NCBI GenBank assembly: GCA_004794785.1
Contig: SJOL01008661.1
Coordinates: forward strand, 88,094 to 152,093
Direction: 5' to 3'
DNA length: 64,000 bases
Origin: Opisthorchis felineus
Lineage: Eukaryota; Platyhelminthes; Trematoda; Opisthorchiida; Opisthorchiidae
The notes beneath the pieces were generated by a model. That model was given only the letters and a program-made list of their open reading frames with translations. It ran no database searches and was not told the DNA's origin. A program made the translations under genes and the position numbers. The number at the start of each line of letters is the position of its first letter. Within the stretch, counting starts at the first letter, position 1. Below are positions 37,809-50,700 of the stretch, piece by piece.

Positions 37809-38738
37809 TTAAGAAGTTTGGCATTCGGACGTTTCTTCATCATTTTCGGATAATAAAGACGTACCTGTCATTACGAAGGTACATCCATAGCGCAATTGTA
37901 GCCCAGTATCTAGTGACCGATTTATCAGCTCCACCAATAGTGACGGAGGCATCATGAGTGATTCGACCGACTCGTTGTTCAGTAATTGAAGATATCGCTC
38001 AATGTTTTTGTCCAGTGTTGCAATCGAAATTTGGTCGAATGGAGTTTTCTGGCAATAGTCTGAAAACTGTTGCATTTGCTCGGTAACATCAGATCGGATC
38101 CTCATGTACTGATGAAGGAACCTCTGTTGCAGTCCCATTGGACAATGACAATGTGGCCATCTCTCGCCCGCAACTTGTAACTGTCTTCCTGTCAAACAGA
38201 TCGCTCGCTGACAATTTTGACAACGTATATTCACATCGTGAAAAGGCACAGGCCAATCCTCTTTGCAGGCGTTGCACTGGCATTCAAAGTTGTACACCAT
38301 GAGTAACGGTAGACGACGCCAAACTCGATTTTGACTGAAATAGTGCACACCAAATGTCCTGTGCAGTGTTTCACCTTTTTTTATGGGCCGCATTGCAAAC
38401 AATACAGCTGTGCCGTTGTTCGTCGTGACGGTCAAGGTATTTGGATCGCAGGAGTGCAGCAGCATAGCCTGCATTGGGTATATTCCGCAACCAACTTTGA
38501 GGCGATTACCTTTCATCAAAGATATTCCACGATTAGACTCATTCAGGCAACTTGAAAGTTGACGACAGATATTGGGCGTGGTGTACTCTACCTGGAGCAA
38601 ATCTGTTGTTAGTAGGGACACCGTTTGCAGGTTATGTAATAAACAGGCAGCAGCCCATGACGCAGGTAATGCGGTTGAAATGTCATCAGACGTGTTTGAT
38701 AAACAATGTTTTTCCCAGTCGAGTTCATAACCTCCAGC
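37809..38738 (-). CDS. SMYD4 copy B exon 6 (SET core, post-SET, C-terminus)
   Basis: The acceptor on the - strand is GACCGTTCAG|GCT, and the stop codon is at 37811-37809. It encodes [44 protein letters not shown] and [12 protein letters not shown]. It aligns end to end with copy A exon 6 and is one codon shorter. Confidence 0.92.
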   Translation of the reverse strand, partial: AGGYELDWEKHCLSNTSDDISTALPASWAAACLLHNLQTVSLLTTDLLQVEYTTPNICRQLSSCLNESNRGISLMKGNRLKVGCGIYPMQAMLLHSCDPNTLTVTTNNGTAVLFAMRPIKKGETLHRTFGVHYFSQNRVWRRLPLLMVYNFECQCNACKEDWPVPFHDVNIRCQNCQRAICLTGRQLQVAGERWPHCHCPMGLQQRFLHQYMRIRSDVTEQMQQFSDYCQKTPFDQISIATLDKNIERYLQLLNNESVESLMMPPSLLVELINRSLDTGLQLRYGCTFVMTGTSLLSENDEETSECQTS

Positions 38739-41700
38739 CTGAACGGTCAAAGGGCAAGGTATAGCACAAATGTTTCAAAACGATCAAGCTCTTCCATAAC
38801 AATTTTGTCTATCAAATTTCATAAAATTTTATTTTTTTGTCTGTTTAAATTATCCCGGAGTCATAATGGAATGAATCTTGTTCAGCTTGTCGAACTGATT
38901 TGACCCAACCCAAGTTATTTTCGCGTGACTCTGGCGTTCTCCTACCCAATCACAGTGACACTGGCCCTGAAATCTCTGGAATCTGTTCCGGGCTTGATTA
39001 TATATCGAACTTTATTCCAAAGTCGAGGGTCAGGTAGACGAACGAACAAGACGAATGCATTTCGGGATGCTGAGACCAAAGTGTGTGTCGGCAACTGCCT
39101 TTGCGTATCAGCATCTAAGATTTCCAGCTACTCATTTGCAGTTAGCAGTGGAATGATTGTGACAGATCGGGCAAAATCCCATGTAAAACTTATCATGACT
39201 TTCAGATCTACTGGAATTGGAGTTCAGAAGCCATGTAAAACATTGTTCTTGGTTGCATAACACAGAAAATAAAAGCGATGTTATGATCAATTGTCGTCGT
39301 TGGTGCAGTTTGCAATCGTGCTAAGGCGTGTCACTTTGTTAGGCAACCAAGCAAAGAAACTCCTCAAAAGCCATGTTCAAGTAACAAATGGCGTAATGAA
39401 CAGGATGGCTACAGATGGCAAGCAGGGGGGCATGCGCCACAAAAACTGCTCACAGTGCATGCGCACCGAAATGCGCATACGCATATAGTCTTTCTTGAGG
39501 TAGATATTGAGATAAACAGCAAAAGTGACACATGTTTTCTACTAAGCGAAAGTCTGAATGAACCTGTATACAGGAGACACGGCAGCCAGCTGTGACGGAT
39601 TAGGGAAGTAAGGTAGGTAATCGCAAAACGGGAAACAACCATACAAACCCAACTGACCAAATGCTTCAAATCACTACTGGTGAATCCACTGGCGTGCAAT
39701 TCAACGACGCAGTTTTATGTGCAAACTAATAACCCTAAGGAAGATTGACGTTTCTGCCCCTATATATGCAACCTGAAATTCACTACGCAAACTCTTGGTG
39801 CTCTCTGTTTCACACTTATATGAGTGTAGCTTGGACCCCAAATTGTGGGTAGATAGCGCAGGTTGGCCATGCTGATTAGGGACCACTTCAACCCACAAGA
39901 CAAGATATTATTGCTCAAATTTTACAAGAGCCCCTCCAGTAACTGCCTATAGACGAAAGATGATATCTATGAGAAAAATGATGATGCAAAGTTGAACATC
40001 AAGTTCACTAAATTAGATATGATTATTTCCTAAGCGTTCCAGCATTGTATCAGATAACCATTAACGTCATCGTCAAACTAGGCAATAACTTGACACGTAT
40101 AAATAGGCTAATCGAAAATTTAACCGGAACAAATTTTTGAACCAATGCAACCAATTTTCATACAGCCGCAAAGTTTCCGTATTCATTCACAGCTTATTCA
40201 ACCGTGACAAATGTTCGTGTGCAGCCAATATTGAAAATATATCTGTTTATCAGAATGACCAATCCGCTGTCTCCAATACTTCTGGTGTTTGGTGAATGCT
40301 AGGTTCGTGTTGACCCGGCACGTGAACACCGAAACACTAGCTCAACCAGTGAATACTAGGAACAAGAATGATTTTAAACACCGCTTCGTATGATTCCCGC
40401 GTCACGTGGTTTGAAATTAGTTCCAGAGGCAAACCTATACAGCCGTTCCACCTACTAAGAATAAATGGGAATAGCGGAAAAGATAGGATAAGTAACGTTC
40501 ATAAACATCCGAGATTTCTACAGAGGGCCAAAAGTAAACTACCGATTTATATCATGAATTAGGTATTTCAACGTTTGACGCGTCTGCAGCCAACGCGGAT
40601 TGGGACTGACTAACGAGACAAACCAATACTTAGTAACCCTAACAGACATGGCTGTGTCGCGCAGTGAGCAGCGATCCTGCCTCAGAGTTACTGCCTCCAT
40701 AGTGTGGCTCTCACTCCCTTCCATACCGGACAAGCAGACACATTTGTTGTCGTTTTACAGATTTGGTCATTGCCTCCAACACGGGACCTTCGTTCCCTTA
40801 TTCTTCTTATCCGAGGAGAACGAAGTCGTAGCAGCTGCAATCACTGCACCTTGGTGCACCACTTGTGAGCGCAATAGACGAACAACTGAAATGAACTGAG
40901 CGGTACAGAGAAAGTTATATCTTCGTTACACATCTGAATATCGAAAACAACACAAAGGTTTCTTACTGTTCTGTGCACACTTCCATTAGGATTTTAGACT
41001 CTGTACGCAAGAATAGAAACTTCGTTTGTCCGTTAGCAGATCAAGTTGCAAAATGGGCTGGTAGGTAGAAAGTCAACAATAGTCGAATCATAGTGTAGCC
41101 GGCTTTGCACTACATCCGGCTAGTAACTTGGCTCCACAAATGTGATTCACCCAAAGTGTAGACTCACTGACAGACAGTGTGCTAAGAAGACGGCCGCGAC
41201 TGTGAGTTGCCAAAGCTTGTATGGTGCGGCCCGTCCTCCTGGCAGACCTAGACGGCCGATTGAGAGGTAGTCATCATCAGTTTCATCCAGCGGGGGGCAG
41301 TGGTTTTGACTAGAGAAAGCCAAAAGCCTGGCGGAAGCACATTGCGCACCATCGGTCGACACTGTCTGTGCCAATGTGTCCTATGACAACGCACAGAAAA
41401 GATTCGTGGTGAGCACAATAAATCGAAATTAAAACGGATATCAAGAAGAGCTTTTAGATTAGTCCAGCAAACACTGGTACCATTCCAAGAGCAAACCTGG
41501 AAGACATTCGACCAAAAGTATAAAAAAAGGTTTCCTCACATTCAAATGTCTACTTTGATAGTCCAGATTATTTGATTTCGGCTGGTTCCTGGATCCTGTT
41601 AGAAAAATCCTGACCACTAACAGCACAAATAACCGAAAGAAAAAAATTAGGACAAAACTTTCCTTTTGGAATGGAGATGTGGTGTCCTCTTTTGTATAGC

Positions 41701-44700
41701 AATGCCTTCATCAGGAGCGAAGGGGGAATGAAGACTAATGCAGAAAATATTCCATTTTCAAATGGAGAGTCAATGACTTGCGTGTTTTAATCAGAAGGTA
41801 GTGAGTCAAGTATCCATAGCCTTGCATACACACGTTGCCACAAACATGGTTGAGTGTTCGGCCTTCCATCACGGAATCGAAAACTTCTTGGTCTCCAAGA
41901 ACCAAAAGAATACACCCACCTGCTTAACTTTTTATTCCAAAATGTTTGGGATTATAAAATGTCGAAATAAAAAAACGGTGGAAACAAAGAACTCAATTTT
42001 GGCGAAATACACTCTTTTGAAAAGTAAGTCAGTGTTAACGGGGGACTCGAGTGCTTCCCAGATGGACCTTCCCTGTATGATGTTCTTCAACTGAACGTGC
42101 TGACCAATGTCCTTCATGTATCATTTGGCAAACTAACACCAGCCTTATTTGCAACTGAGCGAAGACTAGACACCGAAAAGTCTTGACAGCCAAAAAAATA
42201 TCATTTCACATTGTTCACTGACTCATTTAACTAGCTTCGAATTCATATATCATGAAACCATCTCTGCGAAAAGCAAAACTACTCAGTTAACAACACCCAC
42301 CTAACGCGTTCTGCATTTAAACATTGCGTTCCTTACAATGCTGTCTTCTTTTACAAGCCTGGATTTCATGTATCGTGAAGTGCATGGTGCAGCATCACGC
42401 CACTTTTATCCGTTATCAGTGCAATTCTGTCTGCCAAAGCAGTTACCGTAAATTATCCAATAAAAGGACTAGAGGTTTAAATGGTAAAGATTTCGACTTT
42501 TTCTGACCATGCGCACTCACTGAAGGAACCCTGTATCACAAGAGAGCCTAAAACATCATGCGGCATTGCATGAAACGCACCATTATGTAATGATCACTCT
42601 AAAATATTAGGTTGTTTTCATAACCGTTTATCGGTTGTTGTCCGATACTTTCATTGCGTACAGTCATGTATTTGCAAATCAAAATGAATTAGTGTGAAAT
42701 TGTTTTAACTGTTGCGGGAATTTTGTACTCTATCCAGCAGTCTACACGTGGCCTGGGAGAATGGCCGTGACCGTGAAAAACCGAATGCTATCCTAAAGCC
42801 ACTCAGAAATTTTCGTGGGTTTTTGTTTTGTTGCAGGTTAATTTTGATCAACAGGCTAAGAACACTCTGTCAACACATGTTTATACACTCACAAACTAAA
42901 ACCTGTCAAACCCACTATAGCTTAATTTTGGAGTCATTATACGTATAGACCACTACAGCCTCTCAATTATGGAGTAAAATGCCATCCATTTATTCGACAG
43001 ACGAAGAGTATCCAAATCAACTAGTAGACGTCACTGCTTGAATCGGACTTACGGACAACTGAGCTCCCATGGTGTGTTGGTCGCAAGGTATTGACGGGCA
43101 ATTTGCAGTGACCTTCGACTGAGATTTCATCCTGTAAGTGAAGCCAATCTATGCTGAAAAGCCGATAAACACTGTACAGCTGTTTTGTCCTTGTTGGGAA
43201 TGATCATCTGTGAGCATCTTACAAGACTCCAGGCATTTTCGAACTCGGGAGCCGGCCACCGGTGTTGTGAACACTTAACTGTTCGGCCAAGAGCAGCCAA
43301 GCTCCAATGTGATTGACTTTCATTTAACTCGTGCGAGAAACACTCATTCTCCAAACACGGAATCTACATCACGTGGCAACATGTTGACTATCTCCTCGAG
43401 TGACTACTTCTCGAAAGGAAGTTTTATTCATCGTTTAGATTCGTTCTTTCTCTGAGCTATTTATATGATTGAGAACGTGAAAATTTCCTCCCATCACTAA
43501 CGGTATAGTGTTCATAGTACTAGCCTAGGAGTTCTCAGTTTGAATCTCTTTGAAGTTTCTGCTTCTTGGATTTTCAGCTAGGCCAACTTTACTTAAAGGA
43601 CGTAAGCTCAACTAAAACGTACACATTCATCTCAAGCTACCATCATTTTAAGGTGAATATGCTAAAATTTCTAGCGGGGGAGTTAGGCCAGTACTGTATG
43701 TGTGCCAAGTGTTTATCCTTTGCAATAAAAACGATTCAACTCTGAGAGCTCTCGTCCCGCCAAATCCGCTGAGACCATTCTGACCAAGTGGACTGTTTAT
43801 TCTCCATTTTCCCCTAACGGCTTTTAGCATATCTATAAGTCTGATACGAATACACAACTTAAAAACAAAGTTGCTTCAAACTATTGATGCTCTCTTGAGG
43901 AGTTAAGAAGGGATAGTTCGTGTGTCTGAGTTCTTGGGCATGCAAAATTATCTTCATCTCATAATATCAAAAAAATCAAATTTCCAACCCCACATTATTA
44001 GCAGATTTGGTGGTCGTGGGAAACAACATACAACTAAGGCAAACGTGATTGCCAACAACAGAGTAAAAGCAGCTATATCAAGGTCATATTATCAAGACGA
44101 AACGTGCCGGATGCCGCCAGCGGAATTCGGATATCGATTACTCCCTGATACTAATTTATTGGATGGGTCACCCACAATAGCGTAAGATGTAGGGCATTAA
44201 ATCCAGGCAACGCAGAATATTTCCTTACCTATTTTACTTCTGATTCGTAGAAGCCTTTCGGGGGTTGGCAACTCGTGCTGATGCGTTGATCTCTAGGAAT
44301 ACGGCTAGAACAATGAACAATTTGCACCAGAAACAGTCGGTCTAATTTTGAACCAATCTATACAATTTCAAAATCTCAGTAGTGGAATCCGGTATGTCTT
44401 CTGAATTGCCCCCAGAGTAGTCCCGGCGCTGAATGTGAGACAATCACTTTTCGCCTAAATTTGTCTGAGGAAAACTGCAATGTGCCATCTGACCAACAGC
44501 AACAGTCTACGAGGGAAAGTCTATCCAAATAACCCATGCTGTGGAAAAAAACCAGCCAAAGGCCTGTCACCGTTGCTGCACCATATAGGTCACCTTAGTC
44601 TGGCGAGTACAAATCTCTTGGTGATGGGGAGCCTTTAGTATACTGGTGGACTGACGCTATGAATTCAAAGTGACCTTGAGATGGTGGAAAGTGACCATAT

Positions 44701-47700
44701 CGCCACAGTGTGTATTCAAAGAGCTTGTTTGTTCTTCCGTCCGCCGTGTGGCTGGGTAGACTGTGCGAATGTGACTTTGTAACTTGCTTCCGCTGCTGCG
44801 GTGTACATTCCTTGCCTGATATCCGTGATGGAAACGTTCAAAGGAGAAAAGTATGAACGTCCTTGACACTGCTTCCTAGAGCCCAAAGTTTATTTTGTCT
44901 AACTTCTGAAAAGTGCTACTCTCTTGTTCAGACATTGAAGCAGGGGTCCCCCTGGGTACAAATGTTTTCGTTATGCGACAGCGTGTGTCCAAGTAGGACA
45001 TAAGGTTGGCTGGAACTGGGGGACTGCACCTTCCTGATGAGCGACAAAAGGAACGAAACCATTCATTGGTCGTCGAGGGGTCCTCAGAAACCTAATGGGT
45101 ACTTTTAGTAAAAAAGTTCTATCAATTCAAGGAAGTCGTCTGTGCAAATAGCCCGTGTGAAGTTGGAGAATCTATCAGATTAATGGTTCTTGGCTTGAAG
45201 CTCGGCACTATCATGTTTGGCGTGTAAACTGGAAACGAGTAACCCAAAAGCATCGTCGAACATACAGAGTGGATTTCACGGAGAAGCCCAGCTTTTTTCT
45301 TTTCCAGAGCATGGGGAGACCATGCATCGCTGGTCTGTGGAGACTACTGGACACGCATCCCTGTCACAGGCAAGAATGCCAACCGGATAGACAAAATGCC
45401 GAACTCCGTCAGGTTTCAGCCAGCATTTCTTACTGTTTTAGCTCTAAAAACGACTAGACATCGTACTGCATGTTACACGCTACACTGGGAAGAGTTCCAC
45501 AGGTGACAATAGCTAACACTCTAGCCCAGACAGTTGAAGCATGCTAGAGTTAGGATCTGAGCGACCTATTTAGTCTTGACGGCACGCAAGTACTGTACGG
45601 ATGTTTGCGACTGGAAGTGCGGTTGAAATTGGTGGTTTTATGCAAAGCGGAGACAGAACCATATTTTGTTGTTTAGTCGTTGTACCAATGGTCAAAGTGT
45701 ATCATTGGCTTTCAGGTAGGAATTCGGGGGGCTTCAATAAACTCTGAATCCGGTAGTTGCCAAAAAGCAAAATCCGAAAGCTCATTGAGGGTTGTGATTA
45801 GTCAAATAGCATGTCGGAAGGCAACCCAGTGTAGGGTTTTTTGAAGTCCGTCCAACATGCGATAATGTCACAGTATAAGTAGAAAATACGGCCAGTGACC
45901 AGGATGGGCGCTGCTTGTTGAGGGGGGGGTGATATACATCTCAATGAAAAACATAAGAGTTACGATAAAATTCATCAAATTTGGGCCCTATTGCATAAAA
46001 GGTTTGGTTCAATAATAACACATGTCTCATGGGTAGTTGCAACCAATCCCAATTTCGCAGTCATCACCACAACCTTCTTTGGAATCAACCTTAAAGGCCA
46101 ACGTTTTTCACTTCCCGGTGCAAGTCTGCAATTGACGTCGAAAAGCCAGCCAACTTTATGTGAGGTTACTTGTCTCCCAAACTTGCACATCTGGTGCTAT
46201 CAGAAAAACCTTTTGGCTTTATTATCCACAGTTACAGTCGATTTTCTTGTTGATTCGTTTAACTTGTTCTAAGTGATCCGAAGTTCAAAGTTATCCTGGA
46301 TGGTCCTGCCAGACGAGGTCGATGATGATGGTGCATCATATTAAAAAAAATGTGTCGAGAAGTCAAGCAAATTCGCGTTTTTAAGGAATAATGTCTCTAA
46401 GTGTAGAAAACTGAATTTACGACTGCAGGTGTCGCGGTTGCCAAAGAATTTATTCATGCATTGGGAGAATATTGAAAAAATTTCATGTGTGTTATAGCCA
46501 CAGGTTCTCGATGTAGTTACTCAGACATCCGAAACAGGTTGCACCAAGGCTTTTCGGATTAAAACCTTGACCAGTTAATTAACTTGCCTTTTCGAATTTT
46601 GTTTGCAATAGCTGGGATAGTTGTGCCGCAGTGGCAATCGAAATTCAATAAAAAACGACGTCTTTACATAATCTGTGATCATCGAAGAAAATCGTGATTC
46701 GTTTGAGTACTTTCGCCACAAGAACCGATCAGTGAGTAACTTCGTGGCGTACAGCTACCAAGGTTAGCAGCGAATATGCAGAATGGTCTCAGAAGATGAC
46801 GGTTGAGCTGATGAAGAACTCAAACAGACTTGTCCTATTTCACGTGACTTTTTAATCTTGAACTATGTGTGTGTGCCTTAGAATGGAGCAGTCCGAATTT
46901 GCAGTTATTTTATTAGGTTTACTCTACAGGTTCTTACCAGATTTAGTAGAGTAACGGAGAATACGTAGGCATCCATGAAAACATTCCCTATCCGGTGGAG
47001 TACATGCATCACTTTAGTTCATCTTTTACAGTAATCGCTTTTGCAAGACGACTGCTCAAATGGGGGCCTACCGGAAATGTACTGACACGTAGTAAAATTC
47101 ACCGACCAATTAGGGAGTCATTTTGGTGAAATCAATAGTTGTTGGCCCGAGTAACTTATACGCCTGGATTCAGTGCAACAGTACAAAACATTACAAAACC
47201 TCAACACCAGAGAGCTCAGTAGTAGACGCATAAGACCATATCCTCAGCATGACGGGTCTAATTTAGCCGAAACAGGATGGAATCTGGTAACCGAAGAGAC
47301 TAGGAAGATACCTGGGACATTTCTGTACAATTTCTAAAGGAAAATTCCAACTGAGTGTGGCATAGTGCGACTGTGTCTTAAGTTTCGGCGATTGGGGAAC
47401 CGTTTGGCAACAGGAGATCATGCGAACGGCTATTTTCGATAATGGCTTGAGTGATGAGTAAGATTCATATGGAATTGAGATCATACCCAACAGATTTACA
47501 TCCACCGAAGAAGGGGCTACAAGAAACGACTGACACCGGGGGGGGGGGCTGATTCGAGGGAAGAATATTGACAGAGAATGTTACTGAAAACCTCGGAGGA
47601 AATAAACAGCTTCCCATCCACGGCAATGCTAGGATTGAAAAATATCCTTGAGGGAAAATTTCTGCCTTTGAGTTCAAGGGCGTATTTCTAGCATCAAGTT

Positions 47701-47739
47701 TTGAATGTAGAAATTCAAGCAACTCAGACTGTCAGAATG

Positions 47740-47798
<59 letters not shown>

Positions 47799-50700
47799 TG
47801 TTCATCACTGTTGGTTTGTCAGAGAGGGATTTTATCAGAAACTACGAAACAAATTATCTGGGACTTTTGAAAACTTACTTGGATCAATCTCCTTAGATGT
47901 TTTTGGTCTGTGCGCGCAATGCAAGCAAATGGAAGCCACGTCATACTACGGGGCACAACATTGCGATCCGGTGGCCGGACAAGTAACCGCATTCTATAAC
48001 GCTGCACGAAGTTCGAGACACCAGCTGGTGGTTCATTTTGCCGCATCCATTGCCATCCGGCAAAATCGTAAAAGTCAACCCGTGAAATCTGACCACATTC
48101 ATACCTGTGACAAGAGCGAACGACACTAGATGGTACTTCTGAAACCTCTGACGTGGCTGATGGTTGGGTTCTCGCATCCGGCAACCATGAAGCCTTTTCA
48201 CATTCCGTGCTGCAAAAACCAACCTAAAATGTAACATACGTAGCAGCCAAGTAGCATTTGCATTTGACATGGAAAAAATGCCACAAGAAAACAAGAGAAT
48301 TGAAATATTTCAAACATTAGAAAACTGCCTGAAGCAAGGACACATTATCCAAATGTCTGTACGATTAACCTTAGATCTCCTCGTGGGCTGATCAGATTTG
48401 TGTTGATACATAAACACTCAAATGAATCTACCTGATTGTATCCTACGGCAACGCAGAATGATGACTGCAGATTAGTCCCGTTTTCTTCGATCAAGCGCCT
48501 TGCGATCCTTTGTGTGAGAGTAAGATTTTTTTGACAGAATCCGCCGGTGGTGTCCCATTTGATAACGAGTAACAGTGGTGTCAGTTTCAGAAAAGTGTAG
48601 AACTGACGTGGTGATTGCATAATGGGTCCTTTCGTATGCGGATAATTGATGATGACAAGGAATACTACATTGGTTAAATGATGCCAAAGTTTTCCACCCG
48701 TAACATTATATTTATTTCTGTCCAAGGCGACTTCCAAATGTCACTCATCTAGCGCATTCTGTTTGGCCCGGAGTACGGAATAATGTCTGATTAGTTCGTC
48801 GGGCGTTGGTGGAATGGCGTTCTGAAAATCGCTTTAACAAGAGAAGCACCAGAGCGACCAACGAAAAGAAACAGATGTACTCAGACTAAAAGATAATACT
48901 GTTTGTATCGTATCAGTAAAACGTTTCGATGAACAAAACATACCTCAGAACATTTCCTGCATGGCAAGAGATTCAAACATCGTTTGAAACACTGATAACA
49001 ATGCTTGAGGTGGAAGCTCTTGCAGAGCCGGCGAGCGTATGGTTTCTCAATCAGTATGACTTCTCCTGAGAAAGCCAGAAAACTTAGTTGTGAGCAAGAT
49101 GAAATAGTGAAAAGGTGAACAGCGGGCCAAGCGAACGAAAATTTTGAACCTTGACTGATATAAGTGTATCAAAGTGAAGAAAAGCTTCATGTACACAGAA
49201 GGCAAAGTTGTTCAACCTAGCATGCACGAAATCTACTAGTCAATTGGTAACGTACGGCCTCCAGTCTAATGCCCCAAAATTAACGATTTCTGGAAATTTC
49301 TCCACTACGGAATATGTTCAATAAATGCCACTTCCAGAAGAACATTGTTTAATAGCATAGCGCATGTTTTTTTATGAAAAACGGAGCACGTCAGCAACTG
49401 TAATCGGTTATTCTCGAATCGGATTACTTATCCATTTGTTATCAACCTCATCGAAAATAAATTCAAACATTCTTCGACCATTCCTGGAACAGTAGCAAAA
49501 TGCCAGATGAACTGACTAAAAACTTAGTTGGTTCTTGTCAGGTTGTGGAGAATCTAGATGATATTAAAGACGAATGCCGACCGCAGTAAAAGAGATACAC
49601 TAAGACAGTCGAACTGCGTCTACCATTCCGTGTCCAAATCAGAGTGAGGATTAATGTACTAACAGATAGTTCCGCCAGAAATGACTACAAGGCAATCTAA
49701 ATTGGCTCATTGCGCTGATGGCAACTACATAGCAGTGGGAAAATTTCTATTTTAAACTATCTGCTTCTCCGTTGGAAGACCATGCGCCATCCTTACATAA
49801 ACTGGATGACGAATAAAAGTGGAATCGTGCTGAAGTAGTACACCTTGTTCGCGTTTAGCGCGTAGTAATGGACCATTAATCCTACTGTAATCGTATGGTC
49901 GGCTTCCATACCGTTGAATAAATGATGAGCCCACAGCTTTCTTGAGTGATTCTTGTGCATAGTCATGTCTTGAAATTATTCATTGGTTAATCAATTTGGC
50001 ACTAGACTATTTGGTGTGTATCGTAAACACAGATCTAATAAGACCACAGAGAAATCGTTTAAACCATAGGGAAACCGATTTGTTTGTGCTGTTTGTTCTT
50101 GTGTATAGTGTGGACTTGTTGATAGATCCATGTTTTGACGTTTTATCAATTCATAATGATTTTGGAAACTTTATTTTGGATGATAATTGCGCGGCTTAAT
50201 AAATCAGACCACTTTGGAATAGTCTTTTGAACTGCTGATCAGAACGTTTGCATTATGACGCCCCTATGGAAGGAAGATACGCGAGATTCGAGCCTGAAAT
50301 GAGGCTTTCAGGACTGCATGCCTTACGACAGGAGCAAGTGTTTTACTGGTTCAGTCGGATTTTCCGTACTTCAGGCATTCATGTTACCACTTAGCTGATT
50401 CGACGAGACTGCCAACGTCGAGCAGATGAACAACTTAGTCATGCTCCACTATAGATGAAGTGGCCAGAAACTGAGTCGGCCTCTTGAAATTCCGGCCTGA
50501 ACGTACGGACGGCTTTTGTCATTTTCGACAGACAAGGTTACTGAAAATTACGATTCGTGTTCAGGAGGGTTTCATTTATTGAGAAGGTTGGAAAAAATAT
50601 CGAAAAATTTAGAGTTTCCGTCCGGTTCATTAACGGTTGGCTAATTACTTTGGGTTCCGAGGACAGTAGAAAATGTAAAAACTAGAAGGTAAGAAAAAAT

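Larger units (their letters stand above)
38739..47878 (-). other. copy B intron 5
   Basis: At 9140 bases, the largest intron in the window. It contains an R2 copy (41147-41395), a tRNA-like relic (43225-43305) and a TA microsatellite (47742-47796). Elsewhere only short open frames without recognisable domains are seen. Confidence 0.55.

Noticed and set aside
47701..48129. A 142-codon + strand frame running through the TA tract into antisense of copy B exon 5
   Set aside because: It consists of translated TA repeats (alternating Ile and Tyr) plus the antisense of a real exon. It has no independent support.
48345..48737. A 130-codon - strand frame in copy B intron 4
   Set aside because: It has no domain, and its sequence does not fit between exons 4 and 5, which join in phase without it.
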